This document shows, piece by piece, positions 8,280 through 17,772 of a stretch of DNA of 62,748 bases. The notes beneath the pieces are model-generated. The model had not been told where the DNA came from and did no database searches. It saw only the letters and a list, made by a program, of their open reading frames with translations. Source of the stretch: Acinetobacter lwoffii. Its GTDB lineage: Bacteria; Pseudomonadota; Gammaproteobacteria; Pseudomonadales; Moraxellaceae. Numbering within the stretch: position 1 is the first letter of the stretch; every line of letters starts with the position of its first letter. The translations under genes were made by a program, and so were the position numbers. The stretch lies in the NCBI RefSeq assembly GCF_024129735.1, contig NZ_JAMXXK010000015.1, positions 1-62,748 on the forward strand, written 5' to 3'.

Positions 8280-10805
8280 TTACTGGACTTCTTCGATCAG
8301 ATTTTCCAGTGAGTCTACCCGGTTTGGCTGAAGAGGCTGTTCTTGAGGTGCAGAACTTTCATTATCTGGTAAACGAATCGGTTGATCCGGTAAATCCTCA
8401 AAGTCAGTTTCTGTACGTTTCGGGACGACCACAGGTGCAGGACGGTAAAGCGCTGTCGCCAGAGGCGGAGAAGACGGATCATTCTGTGCTTCATCAGCCT
8501 GAACCCCCTTGTTGCGATTTACCGGTGCCTTGGCATTGCGGTCTAAACGTACCCATGCTTCCGGCTGGCCTTTTAATGCCTTGCCCATAAAATCGGTCCA
8601 GATCGGTAGAGCTGCCACACCACCATATTCACGGCGACCTAAGGTGGTCGGCTGGTCAAAGCCTACCCAAGTCACGGTAACTAACTTACCATTGAAACCT
8701 GCAAACCAGGCGTCTTTGGCATCGTTCGTGGTACCGGTCTTCCCGCCAATATCGCTGCGACCAATTCTTAATGCAGCACGACCAGTACCATGTTGAATTA
8801 CGTCACGCAAAATGTTGGCCATGTCATAGGCAGAGCTGGATTTTAAAATACGCTGTGCCTGACGATAATTACTGTCTTCGGCAGAGACTTTAGGTGGGGC
8901 CTGTTGTTGCTCTAAAGTTGTATTGTTGATTGCAATTGCTTCGTCATCTGCGGTAATAGGGTCAGTGGCTTGAACTGTTTCTTCTTTTTCATTAATACAT
9001 GAAATACAGGCATATTCAGGCTTGGCTTCAAAGATGGTATTGCCATAGGCATCTTCAATACGGGTAATAAAGTGCGGCTGAATTCGGTAACCGCCATTGG
9101 CAAAGGTAGCATAGCCAGTCGCCATCTGAATCGGGAGGACCTGCGGGGTGCCTAAGGCAATGGTATAGTTACGTGGAATCTGACTGTCCTGTAAACCAAA
9201 ATCCATGAATAACTGACGTGTACGTTCAATCCCGACGGCCTGTAATAAGCGCACTGAAACTGTATTACGTGACAGATAAAGTGCACGACGTAGCGGGATC
9301 ATGCCCAGATAACGGCCATCCGAATTACGTGGGGTCCATTTGCCAATGGTAATGGGTGCATCATTGACCATTGTATGCGGTGTCATGCCACGTTCTAAAG
9401 CCAGGGCATAAACAAAAGGTTTAATGGTTGAGCCCGGCTGACGCCAGCCTTGGGTTGCACGGTTAAATTTCGACTGATAAAAATTATATCCCCCGACAAT
9501 GGCTTCAATCGCACCATTATTTGGGTTGATGGCAATCAATTGTCCTTGCACATTGGGAATCTGCACCAATGACCAAGAGGTTTTATTTTCATTAGGTCTT
9601 AAACGAACAATGTCTTTGACTTTGACAATCTCGGACGCTTTGTTCGGTGCACCACCTACACTATTGACGTTACGAAAGCGACGTGCCCAGGACATACCTG
9701 ACCAGGGAACAGTCACGCTGCTTCCGTCCTGCATGAGGGCTTCAAAACTGGAATTACCCACCTGAGTTACTTGCGCAGGATAAGTGTTGGCATAAGCACG
9801 GAACTTGTCGAGGGGTTGATCATGTGCTTCAGCACCACGCCAGCCATGTCGACGGTCATAGGCTTCTAAACCTTCCTGTACTGCTTGTTCTGCATAGGTC
9901 TGACGTTCACTATGAATGGTGGTATAGACTTTATAGCCGGAATCTACCGCCTGTTCACCAAAGTTTTGTACCAGTTCAGAACGTACCATTTCGCCGACAT
10001 ACGGGAATTTATTACGGGTACTCCGATCAGGCATATCTAAATTTACCGGTTCAGCAATGGCTTGCTGATACTGGCTTTGATTTAAATAGCCCAATTGCAG
10101 CATACGCCCCAAAATCCAGTTACGACGTTCCAATGCGCGCTTGGGATTGGCGACCGGATTGTATCGAGAGGGGGCTTTAGGCAGACCAGAGATCATGGCC
10201 ATTTGTGCAATTGAAAGCTCTTCTAAACTCTTGTTATAGTAAATTTTAGCTGCTGCTGCGATGCCGTAAGCATTTTTCCCCAGGAAAATTTTATTGACAT
10301 ACAAGGTCAGAATTTCTTCCTTACTTAAGTTTTGCTCAATTTTACGGGCCAGAAAAATTTCCGTCAGTTTGCGCTTCAGCGTCCGTTCAGGACTAAGGTA
10401 ATAGTTTTTTGCCACTTGCATGGTAATGGTCGAACCACCGGTCTGTACATCCGAGCCGGTCACCGTCTCACTGAGTGCGCGTCCCAAACTTTTAAAGCTG
10501 ATTCCGCTATGCTCAAAAAAGCTGGAATCTTCAGCGGCGAGGAAAGCATGAATAAACTCGGGCGGAATTTGTTCATATTTCACAGGAACAGAAAGCTTGC
10601 CTCCATATTCGGCAATTAATTCATTATCTGAACTAAAAACTTGTAAAGGCTTTAATAAAGGGGCCTTTTTAAGCGTAGACATTTCAGGCAAAGATGGGGC
10701 AATATAGAGATACATGCCATAGAAACCCATCGGAATTGAGATCAGTATAATGATAATGATCAAAAAAAATGGATGAACAAGGCCTGAACAAGATAGCTTT
10801 TTCAT
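8280..10805 (-). CDS. ponA: Penicillin-binding protein 1A, bifunctional transglycosylase/transpeptidase
   Basis: PBP1A polymerises glycan strands and cross-links them in the periplasm. The 841-aa protein has an N-terminal membrane anchor (about 12-35), a GT51 domain with EDSSFFEHSG (catalytic Glu about 92) and GGSTITMQVAKNYY, an inserted OB-like domain, and a transpeptidase domain with STIK, SRN and KTGTT. The last 90 residues are proline/glutamine-rich and probably disordered. It is divergent from pilM, an arrangement shared with other Acinetobacter and Pseudomonas. Confidence 0.95.
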   Translation of the reverse strand: MKKLSCSGLVHPFFLIIIIILISIPMGFYGMYLYIAPSLPEMSTLKKAPLLKPLQVFSSDNELIAEYGGKLSVPVKYEQIPPEFIHAFLAAEDSSFFEHSGISFKSLGRALSETVTGSDVQTGGSTITMQVAKNYYLSPERTLKRKLTEIFLARKIEQNLSKEEILTLYVNKIFLGKNAYGIAAAAKIYYNKSLEELSIAQMAMISGLPKAPSRYNPVANPKRALERRNWILGRMLQLGYLNQSQYQQAIAEPVNLDMPDRSTRNKFPYVGEMVRSELVQNFGEQAVDSGYKVYTTIHSERQTYAEQAVQEGLEAYDRRHGWRGAEAHDQPLDKFRAYANTYPAQVTQVGNSSFEALMQDGSSVTVPWSGMSWARRFRNVNSVGGAPNKASEIVKVKDIVRLRPNENKTSWSLVQIPNVQGQLIAINPNNGAIEAIVGGYNFYQSKFNRATQGWRQPGSTIKPFVYALALERGMTPHTMVNDAPITIGKWTPRNSDGRYLGMIPLRRALYLSRNTVSVRLLQAVGIERTRQLFMDFGLQDSQIPRNYTIALGTPQVLPIQMATGYATFANGGYRIQPHFITRIEDAYGNTIFEAKPEYACISCINEKEETVQATDPITADDEAIAINNTTLEQQQAPPKVSAEDSNYRQAQRILKSSSAYDMANILRDVIQHGTGRAALRIGRSDIGGKTGTTNDAKDAWFAGFNGKLVTVTWVGFDQPTTLGRREYGGVAALPIWTDFMGKALKGQPEAWVRLDRNAKAPVNRNKGVQADEAQNDPSSPPLATALYRPAPVVVPKRTETDFEDLPDQPIRLPDNESSAPQEQPLQPNRVDSLENLIEEVQ

Positions 10806-10874
10806 AACAAGTAAGTTTTAATAAGAGCTAATGGCGAACTAATTACCGGTCAGTATATCCTGTCGATATCCATA

Positions 10875-10904
10875 TTGTTAGATGAGTTATTGTATCTATA
10901 TAAA
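10875..10904 (+). promoter_or_regulatory. Candidate sigma-70 promoter of pilMNOPQ
   Basis: A TTGTTA -35 (10875-10880) is followed 18 bp later by TATAAA (10899-10904); an overlapping TATATA gives 16-bp spacing. It lies about 67 bp upstream of the pilM start in the region shared with the divergent ponA gene. This is a pattern match only. Confidence 0.45.
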
Positions 10905-10970
10905 ATTATAGACTGGACCAATTGGTAAGTTAGATTGAATTGGGGACAAAAAAATAATAGGAAGTATATT

Positions 10971-12029
10971 GTGCGCAGGTTATATCGTAAACCAAATAAG
11001 GGGTTAATAGGAGTCGATATTAGTTCGACTTCTGTTAAGGTTTTAGAACTTTCTGTAAAAAGTGGCCGTTACTGGGTAGAGAGCTATGCTTTGATCCCAT
11101 TATCGGAAAACAGTGTGGTTGAAAAAAACATCTTAAACCCAGAAGCTGTCGCTGATGCCCTTGGGCGTGCAATTAATTTGGGTAATACCCAGTCGAATCA
11201 GGCCGCTTTTGCGATTCCAACTTCAATGGTCATCACCAAAATCATTGAGATGGATGCAGACATGTCGGATGATGAACGTGAAGTTCAGATTCGTGAAGAT
11301 GCAGAACAATATATTCCTTTTCCACTCGATGAAGCGAGTCTGGACTTTGAAGTTCTGCCAGACCGCCTTTCCAATCCGAACCGGGTCAATGTGCTGCTGG
11401 TCGCGACACGGATCGAAAATGTCGAAGCACGTTCTGAAGTTTTAGAGATTAGCAGTCTAACGCCTAAGATTGCAGATGTAGAAAGTTTTGCGCTGGAAAA
11501 TGCCTTTAAGGTATTTTCGGACACTTTGCCGATGGGGGTCAATACGGTTGGTATTTTAGACATTGGTCATAGTATGACGACCTTGTCGGTGATGCAGAAC
11601 AACAAGATTATTTATACCCGTGAGCAGGTGTTTGGTGGCAAGCAATTGACTCAGGAAATTCAGAATCGTTATGGATTGTCTTTTGAAGAAGCTGGACGTG
11701 CTAAAAAAACCCGTGCCTTGCCGGATGATTATGATATTGAAGTGCTAGAACCATTTCTGGATGCCGTCGTACAACAGGCAGCCCGTTCATTGCAGTTCTT
11801 CTTTTCATCTTCTCAGTTTAATGAGATTGACCATATTTTACTGGCCGGCGGGAATGCCAATATTCCAGGTCTGGCAAAATTATTACAACAAAAACTCGGT
11901 TACCGTGTCACGATCGCGAATCCATTTTTGCAAATGGGCTTTTCTCCTCAAATTGATATTAAAAAAATTGAAAATGACGCGTCATCACTCATGGTTGCAT
12001 GCGGTTTGGCATTAAGGAGTTTTGATTAA
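10971..12029 (+). CDS. pilM: Type IV pilus inner-membrane platform protein PilM
   Basis: PilM is an actin-like cytoplasmic protein that binds the N-terminus of PilN and links the pilus motor to the alignment complex. The fold is shown by GVDISSTSVKVLELS near the N-terminus, DIGHSMTT in the middle and LLAGGNANIPGL near the end. I chose the GTG at 10971 (352 aa), preceded by AGGAAG at good spacing; a TTG at 10935 would add 12 residues with poor initiation signals. The stop overlaps the pilN start (TAATG). It is equivalent to comM of A. baylyi competence genes. Confidence 0.93.
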   Translation: MRRLYRKPNKGLIGVDISSTSVKVLELSVKSGRYWVESYALIPLSENSVVEKNILNPEAVADALGRAINLGNTQSNQAAFAIPTSMVITKIIEMDADMSDDEREVQIREDAEQYIPFPLDEASLDFEVLPDRLSNPNRVNVLLVATRIENVEARSEVLEISSLTPKIADVESFALENAFKVFSDTLPMGVNTVGILDIGHSMTTLSVMQNNKIIYTREQVFGGKQLTQEIQNRYGLSFEEAGRAKKTRALPDDYDIEVLEPFLDAVVQQAARSLQFFFSSSQFNEIDHILLAGGNANIPGLAKLLQQKLGYRVTIANPFLQMGFSPQIDIKKIENDASSLMVACGLALRSFD

Positions 12030-12667
12030 TGGCAAGAATTAACTTACTTCCTTGGCGTGATGAGCTAAGAATTAAAAGAAATAATGAATTCGTGGCAATC
12101 TGCTTGGGGGCGCTGTTCTTAGGATTAGCAGCAGCAGGTTCTACCTGGTTTTATTATGATCACAAGCTTCAGGATCAGGAACAGGCCAATCAGCTGATTC
12201 AAAGTACCAACCAGAATCTGGATGTGCAGTTAAAGGCGCTTGAAGGTTTACAAGAACAGCGTAATGCAATTGTTGAACGGATGAAACTGATTCAGGGCCT
12301 ACAAACCCAACGTCCGATTGCAGTGCATCTGATTGATGAAATTGTGCGGGTGACCCCAAGCAATATGTATATCACCAAATTCCAGCGTATCGGTGATAAG
12401 TTTACCATTGAAGGTCGAGCTGAGAGTCCAAATACGGTAGCAGAACTGCTCCGTAATCTGGAAGCTTCATCTTGGTATCGGAATGCCTTTATGAATGCCT
12501 TCCTGGTGGCTGAAGAAGCAAAAGAAAAGGCACCGAGCTCGATTATTCCACGTGTGGAAGAATCTTATGGCAGTTTTACTGTAACTGTGGATCTGGATCA
12601 GATCGCTCAGCCAGTACTTAACGAAGAACAACAAGCAGTCGCTACAACTACGGGGGCATCATCATGA
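12029..12667 (+). CDS. pilN: Type IV pilus alignment protein PilN
   Basis: PilN is a bitopic inner-membrane protein whose short cytoplasmic tail (MARINLLPWRDELR, the conserved family signature) docks into PilM and whose periplasmic part dimerises with PilO. The 212-aa protein has one membrane helix (about 21-43), a coiled coil (about 45-90) and a ferredoxin-like periplasmic domain. It overlaps pilM by one base and pilO by four bases, consistent with coupled translation of a stoichiometric complex. Confidence 0.93.
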   Translation: MARINLLPWRDELRIKRNNEFVAICLGALFLGLAAAGSTWFYYDHKLQDQEQANQLIQSTNQNLDVQLKALEGLQEQRNAIVERMKLIQGLQTQRPIAVHLIDEIVRVTPSNMYITKFQRIGDKFTIEGRAESPNTVAELLRNLEASSWYRNAFMNAFLVAEEAKEKAPSSIIPRVEESYGSFTVTVDLDQIAQPVLNEEQQAVATTTGASS

Positions 12668-13386
12668 GTAATGAAGAATTCGATGAGTTCGGCCAAGATG
12701 TCGTCGCTGTACCCAAAAATAAAATGACTGTTGAAAAGTTTTTTCAGCAATTCAATACATTAGATCCAAATAACTATGGTAGCTGGCCTTTGTCGGTCAA
12801 AATTACCTGCTGGATTTTTATTGCGGCACTGGCATTTGCGGTGATTTACTTTGTCATGATCAGAAGCACGATTGAGTCAATTTCACAAGCCAGTGCTCAA
12901 GAACAAAACCTGCTGAATGAATTTCGCGAAAAAGAATCCAAATTACGCAATTTACAACAATATCAAATCCAGCTTCAGGAAATGGAAGCCCGTTTTAACC
13001 AGCAGTTAGAACAGTTGCCGAAAGAAACTGAAATTCCGGGTCTGGTTGAAGATATTAACCTGAGCGGTGTGAATTCAGGCCTGAAGTTTAAAAATATCCG
13101 TCTGGAACCTGAAATTAAACAAGAATTCTTTATTGAACAGCCGATTGCGATTGAAGCGACTGGGGATTATCACGCTTTTGGCTCTTTTGTCAGCAGTATT
13201 GCCGGCTTGTCGCGTATTGTAACGCTGCATGATTTCACCATTACCGGTACTGAAAATAAAGAGAAAAAATCTGAAATTCCAGTCATTGATTATGTGGTAA
13301 AAGCCAAAACTTACCGTTATGTCGGTAATGCTGAAGGTGCTGCAGCACAGCCTGAAGCTAATAGCACTACTCAGGGGGCGCAGTAA
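12664..13386 (+). CDS. pilO: Type IV pilus alignment protein PilO
   Basis: PilO pairs with PilN in the periplasm and helps align the inner-membrane platform with the secretin. The 240-aa protein has a cytoplasmic N-terminus, one membrane helix (about 43-65), a coiled coil and a globular periplasmic domain. An ATGA overlap joins it to pilN and a one-base TAATG overlap joins it to pilP. This gene is unrelated to the pilin glycosyltransferase that is also called PilO in some Pseudomonas. Confidence 0.93.
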   Translation: MSNEEFDEFGQDVVAVPKNKMTVEKFFQQFNTLDPNNYGSWPLSVKITCWIFIAALAFAVIYFVMIRSTIESISQASAQEQNLLNEFREKESKLRNLQQYQIQLQEMEARFNQQLEQLPKETEIPGLVEDINLSGVNSGLKFKNIRLEPEIKQEFFIEQPIAIEATGDYHAFGSFVSSIAGLSRIVTLHDFTITGTENKEKKSEIPVIDYVVKAKTYRYVGNAEGAAAQPEANSTTQGAQ

Positions 13387-13913
13387 TGAAGAACATTAAA
13401 ATTACTTCAGCTTTAACACTTGGGTTTTTATTGTTGGGATGCGATTCACGCATTGATGCAGTCAATCAGGAAATGGCTAATATTCGTAATCAGCCACCTT
13501 TGCCAATTGAACCGGCTCCTGATTTTATGCCAGTTGAAACCTTCAACTATGCAGCACATCAGATCAAAAGCCCTTTTTTACCAAGCTCTCTGGCTGCTGA
13601 ACTGAAAATTATGGCGGGGAAACGGGTTTATCCAAACCTATCACGTCAACTGCAACCGCTAGAAAGTTATCCGCTCGAAACATTGACCATGAAAGGCAGT
13701 ATGCGCAATCAGGCAGGACAAATTCTGGCTTTAATCCAGACTCCTGATGGTGAGGTTGAGCGGATTCAGCGTGGAAGTTATATGGGGCTTAATCATGGTC
13801 GTGTGATTGGAATTACACCTACACAGATTGATTTGATTGAGATTATTCCAGATGGCCGTGAAGGATATGTGGAACGTCCGCGAAGTCTGGTTCTTATCGG
13901 GCCGGCGCCATAA
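13386..13913 (+). CDS. pilP: Type IV pilus inner-membrane lipoprotein PilP
   Basis: PilP is an inner-membrane lipoprotein that bridges PilNO to the secretin PilQ. The 175-aa protein begins with a lipoprotein signal peptide ending in LLLGC, so the mature protein starts at about Cys19. The middle is proline-rich and probably flexible. The C-terminal beta domain contains METLTMKGSM-like and GSYMGLNHGRV motifs typical of the family. It is equivalent to comL in A. baylyi nomenclature. Confidence 0.92.
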   Translation: MKNIKITSALTLGFLLLGCDSRIDAVNQEMANIRNQPPLPIEPAPDFMPVETFNYAAHQIKSPFLPSSLAAELKIMAGKRVYPNLSRQLQPLESYPLETLTMKGSMRNQAGQILALIQTPDGEVERIQRGSYMGLNHGRVIGITPTQIDLIEIIPDGREGYVERPRSLVLIGPAP

Positions 13914-13930
13914 GTTTTAAAGGAATAACA

Positions 13931-16081
13931 ATGAATAAGAGTATTAAAGAATTTATTTTTGGGGATGCTAATACAATGAATCGTGTGTTTCGTCAGTTTT
14001 CAATGGGTGCTGTTGCGATTGCGGTGATGCAAGCGGCTAGTGCACAGGTTTCCATGACCAATGTGGTACCCATGCAGCTTCCTGGACAAGGAACTGAGAT
14101 TCGGGTGATGTTCAATGGCCTGCCGCCACAACCACAAGCTTATCAACTAGAATCACCGTCACGCTTGATTCTGGACTTTGATAAAGCGCAACAGAATTTA
14201 AAACAAAATAATATTCCGGTTGCAACACGTGAAGCCAGTTCGGTAGATGTCACTTCGGATGCGCAACGTGCCCGTTTGACGGTTAATCTGACTGAGGCAG
14301 GAGCATTTACCACACGCGTGGAAGGCAATACCTTTATTCTTAAAATCAACTCCGTCACTCCAGTTGCAACAGCTCAACCTGTACAACAACAGGTCACTCA
14401 GGGCATTAGTAATATTGGTTTTCAGCGCGGTGCTCAAGGTGAAGGCCAAGTGGTGATTGATCTGGCAGGAAATAATACGCCGGTTGATGTACAGCAGCAG
14501 GGCACTAAAGTTATTGTGCGGACTTTAGGTTCCAAGATTCCTGCACATTTGACCCGCCGACTGAATGTCAACGATTTCGCAACGCCTGTATCGAGTGTGG
14601 ATGCAGTGAATCAAAATGGTTCAGGGGTAATTACCATCCAGTCTGCGGAAAGCTATGAATATATGGCTTATCAAACGGATAATAAGTTGACCATCAGCTT
14701 GAAACGACCGGAAGTCAAAAATCCGTTACGTCCAAAAACCGTTGCTTATACCGGTAAGAAAATTTCACTAGATTTTCAGGATATCGAAGTTCGTCGTGTA
14801 CTACAGCTCTTGGCTGATTTTACCGATATTAATATGGTAGCTGCAGATAGTGTGCAGGGTAATATCACTTTGCGCTTAAAAGAAGTACCGTGGGATCAGG
14901 CACTGGATATTGTACTGAAAACCAAAAATCTGGATAAACGCCGTAATGGCAATGTGATCTGGATTGCATCGGTGGCAGAACTGATTAAGGCTGAAGAGGA
15001 AGAAGCTAAAGCTTTGGCGCAAAGTGTAAAACTAGCACCAATTCAAACTGAATATATGCAGCTGAGCTATGCCAAAGCGGCAGAGATTGAAAAGCTGATT
15101 ACACAAAATAAAGGCCCATCTAACTCAGGTGGATCAAGTGGTGCAAATAATAATGATAAAGAAAGTTTATTAAGTTCACGGGGGTCAGTATCAATTGATG
15201 CACGAACCAATACTATTATTGTGAATGATACCCAGCCCTTTATTGATAAGATCCGTAATATGGTGGATTTGCTGGATGTGCAGGTCAAGCAGGTAATGGT
15301 TGAAGCACGAATTGTTGAAGCCTCTACAGGTATATCGAAAGATATGGGTGTAAAGTGGGGAATTTTATCTCAGGGGGTAACAAACAATAATCACCTACTT
15401 GTTGGAGGAAGTGATACAACCCTTTGGGATCTTCGAGAACCTGAGTTTGATAGTGAGAGAGGGGCGTGGACTTATGAAATTCAAAGACCAGATAACCTCA
15501 ATGTTGATTTAGGTGCTAGTGTTGAAGGAGCTGCACGTATTGCTTTTGGTTTGATTAGCCTCTCAGATTTTATGTTAGATTTAGAGTTATCTGCTTTGGA
15601 GTCAGATGGTCAAGCTGAAGTTGTATCAACCCCTAAAGTGTTAACTGCAGACAAGCAACCAGCCGTTATTACATATGGTGAAGATATTCCATATACAACA
15701 GTTAGTCAGGATGGCACTCAAACAACTATGTTTAGTGCTAAATTGAAGCTAGATGTAACCCCAAGTATCACCCCGGACGGAAAGGTATCTATGGAGTTAC
15801 TTATAAATAATGATACTTTAGGAGCTTTAACTGCCGCAGGTTATCGAATAAATCGAAATGAAATCAAAACAAATGTTTTGGTTGAAAGTGGTGAAACTGT
15901 AGTTTTAGGGGGTATTTATAAGGAATCTAAATCCCAAGCAGAAAAGAAAGTTCCATTCTTGGGGGATATTCCCTATGTAGGTAATCTTTTTAAAAATACG
16001 AGTCGTACTAATCAAAAAGTGGAGCTACTGATTTTCGTTACACCTCGAATTGTTAATGACAGTGTTTCAAGAAATCATTAA
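13931..16081 (+). CDS. pilQ: Type IV pilus secretin PilQ
   Basis: PilQ forms the outer-membrane ring through which the pilus extends and, in competent species, DNA enters. The 716-aa protein has a signal region ending near AASA (about residue 38), two AMIN domains that bind peptidoglycan, STN/N0 and N1 domains (about 280-480), a serine/asparagine/glycine-rich linker, and the C-terminal secretin domain ending in VELLIFVTPRIV. The start at 13931 has a strong AGGA ribosome site; a later ATG at 13976 is possible. From about 15,350 the base use becomes more AT-rich than in the first half. Confidence 0.95.
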   Translation: MNKSIKEFIFGDANTMNRVFRQFSMGAVAIAVMQAASAQVSMTNVVPMQLPGQGTEIRVMFNGLPPQPQAYQLESPSRLILDFDKAQQNLKQNNIPVATREASSVDVTSDAQRARLTVNLTEAGAFTTRVEGNTFILKINSVTPVATAQPVQQQVTQGISNIGFQRGAQGEGQVVIDLAGNNTPVDVQQQGTKVIVRTLGSKIPAHLTRRLNVNDFATPVSSVDAVNQNGSGVITIQSAESYEYMAYQTDNKLTISLKRPEVKNPLRPKTVAYTGKKISLDFQDIEVRRVLQLLADFTDINMVAADSVQGNITLRLKEVPWDQALDIVLKTKNLDKRRNGNVIWIASVAELIKAEEEEAKALAQSVKLAPIQTEYMQLSYAKAAEIEKLITQNKGPSNSGGSSGANNNDKESLLSSRGSVSIDARTNTIIVNDTQPFIDKIRNMVDLLDVQVKQVMVEARIVEASTGISKDMGVKWGILSQGVTNNNHLLVGGSDTTLWDLREPEFDSERGAWTYEIQRPDNLNVDLGASVEGAARIAFGLISLSDFMLDLELSALESDGQAEVVSTPKVLTADKQPAVITYGEDIPYTTVSQDGTQTTMFSAKLKLDVTPSITPDGKVSMELLINNDTLGALTAAGYRINRNEIKTNVLVESGETVVLGGIYKESKSQAEKKVPFLGDIPYVGNLFKNTSRTNQKVELLIFVTPRIVNDSVSRNH

Positions 16082-16117
16082 TATATTTTGAATTTAACAA
16101 AACGAATAGGTGACTCC

Positions 16118-16654
16118 TTGCCAAGCAAAGAGTTTGAAACCCTACCAAATATCTATTTGGTAGGGCCGATGGGGGCCGGTAAAACAACAGTAGGACGACA
16201 TCTCGCAGAATTGTTAGGACGCGAATTTCTAGACAGTGATCATGAAATTGAACGTAAAACAGGTGCGACCATTCCCTGGATTTTTGAAAAAGAAGGGGAG
16301 CAGGGCTTTCGTGACCGTGAAACTGCTGTGATTGATGACCTGACCTCACGCTCTCATCTGGTTTTAGCCACCGGCGGTGGTGCTATTACTCAGACCTTAA
16401 ATCGGGACTATCTGAAACAGCGCGGAATCGTGGTTTACCTGTATACGCCAGTTGAAATTCAACTACAACGTACTTATCGCGATAAAAATCGTCCTCTCCT
16501 CCAAGTTGAAAATCCGGAACAAAAGTTACGTGATTTACTGGCAGTACGTGATCCCTTGTATCGGGAAGTGGCACATCATATTATTGAGACCAATCAAGGG
16601 GCTGCTCGTGATCTGGCGCAGCGTATTCTCAATCTCATTACTTCCAAAAACTAA
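16118..16654 (+). CDS. aroK: Shikimate kinase AroK
   Basis: AroK phosphorylates shikimate to shikimate 3-phosphate in aromatic amino acid synthesis. The Walker A motif GPMGAGKTTVGR, the shikimate-binding DSD and the GGGA motif are all present. I chose the TTG at 16118 (178 aa), because AGGTGA precedes it at proper spacing and the protein then begins MPSKEFETLPNIYLVG as in relatives. An upstream TTG at 16088 has no ribosome site. It lies 36 bp after pilQ and 28 bp before aroB. Confidence 0.94.
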   Translation: MPSKEFETLPNIYLVGPMGAGKTTVGRHLAELLGREFLDSDHEIERKTGATIPWIFEKEGEQGFRDRETAVIDDLTSRSHLVLATGGGAITQTLNRDYLKQRGIVVYLYTPVEIQLQRTYRDKNRPLLQVENPEQKLRDLLAVRDPLYREVAHHIIETNQGAARDLAQRILNLITSKN

Positions 16655-16682
16655 GTTCATTGAATCAAGTGGTTAATCAAGC

Positions 16683-17762
16683 ATGCAAACCTTATATGTA
16701 GAACTCGGAGCACGTCGCTATCCTATTTTTATTGGAAGCGATCTGGATCCACAGGCCTTATTGGCGCCCTATATTCATGGCAAGCAGGTAATGATTGTAA
16801 GCAATACCACAGTTGCGCCACTTTATTTGCAGCGTTATCAAACTGCAATTGAAGCTTTGGATAAGCGTGTTGCAACCTGTATTTTGCCTGATGGTGAAAA
16901 ATACAAGGATAGCCAGCATCTGAATCTGATTTTTGATGCACTGCTTGAGGCCGGGTTTAACCGGGACTGTACTGTGCTTGCGCTGGGTGGTGGTGTGATT
17001 GGAGATATGGCAGGGTTTGCCTCGGCCTGTTTCCAGCGCGGTGTGTACTTTATCCAAGTGCCGACGACCTTACTGTCGCAGGTAGATTCAAGTGTTGGTG
17101 GAAAAACCGGGATTAATCATCCACTGGGTAAAAACATGATTGGTGCTTTCCAGCAACCGCAAGTTGTACTGGCGGATATGTCGCAACTTTCTACTCTACC
17201 AGACCGCGAACTTTCAGCGGGTTTGGCGGAAGTGATTAAATATTCGTTACTTGGTGATGAGTCCTTTCTGGTCTGGCTTGAAGAGAACATGGATGCTCTG
17301 GTTGGCCGCGATGAAAAGTTGCTCGCTGAAGCAGTTTATCGTTCCTGTGCGCATAAGGCACGAATCGTGGCCAATGATGAGAAAGAGCAGGGTGAACGTG
17401 CTTTACTCAATTTAGGTCATACCTTTGGTCATGCGATCGAATCCTATATGGGGTATGGTGTCTGGCTACATGGCGAGGCTGTTGCCACAGGTATGGTGAT
17501 GGCTGCGGATTTGTCACAACGTATGGGCTGGATTTCTGATGCAGATCTCGCGCGTACAAAAAAAATCATTTCTCGTGCCAAACTGCCTGTAGTTTGTCCT
17601 AAAATTCCTCTGGATGATTTTCTGGCCTATATGGCCCATGACAAAAAAGTCTTAAATGGACAATTGCGTCTGGTGTTATTAAAGCAATTAGGCGAAGCAG
17701 TGATTACCCGGGACTTTGATCTCGAGTTAATGAAACAGGCAATTTTAGCCAATCAGGCATAG
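16683..17762 (+). CDS. aroB: 3-dehydroquinate synthase AroB
   Basis: AroB converts DAHP to 3-dehydroquinate, the second step of the shikimate pathway, using NAD and a divalent metal. The 359-aa protein has the NAD-binding [11 protein letters not shown] motif (about 100-110), the substrate-binding [13 protein letters not shown] segment (about 137-149) and the metal-ligand region [12 protein letters not shown] (about 241-252). The aroK-aroB pair is a widely conserved operon. Confidence 0.96.
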   Translation: MQTLYVELGARRYPIFIGSDLDPQALLAPYIHGKQVMIVSNTTVAPLYLQRYQTAIEALDKRVATCILPDGEKYKDSQHLNLIFDALLEAGFNRDCTVLALGGGVIGDMAGFASACFQRGVYFIQVPTTLLSQVDSSVGGKTGINHPLGKNMIGAFQQPQVVLADMSQLSTLPDRELSAGLAEVIKYSLLGDESFLVWLEENMDALVGRDEKLLAEAVYRSCAHKARIVANDEKEQGERALLNLGHTFGHAIESYMGYGVWLHGEAVATGMVMAADLSQRMGWISDADLARTKKIISRAKLPVVCPKIPLDDFLAYMAHDKKVLNGQLRLVLLKQLGEAVITRDFDLELMKQAILANQA

Positions 17763-17772
17763 GTTTAGTTTT

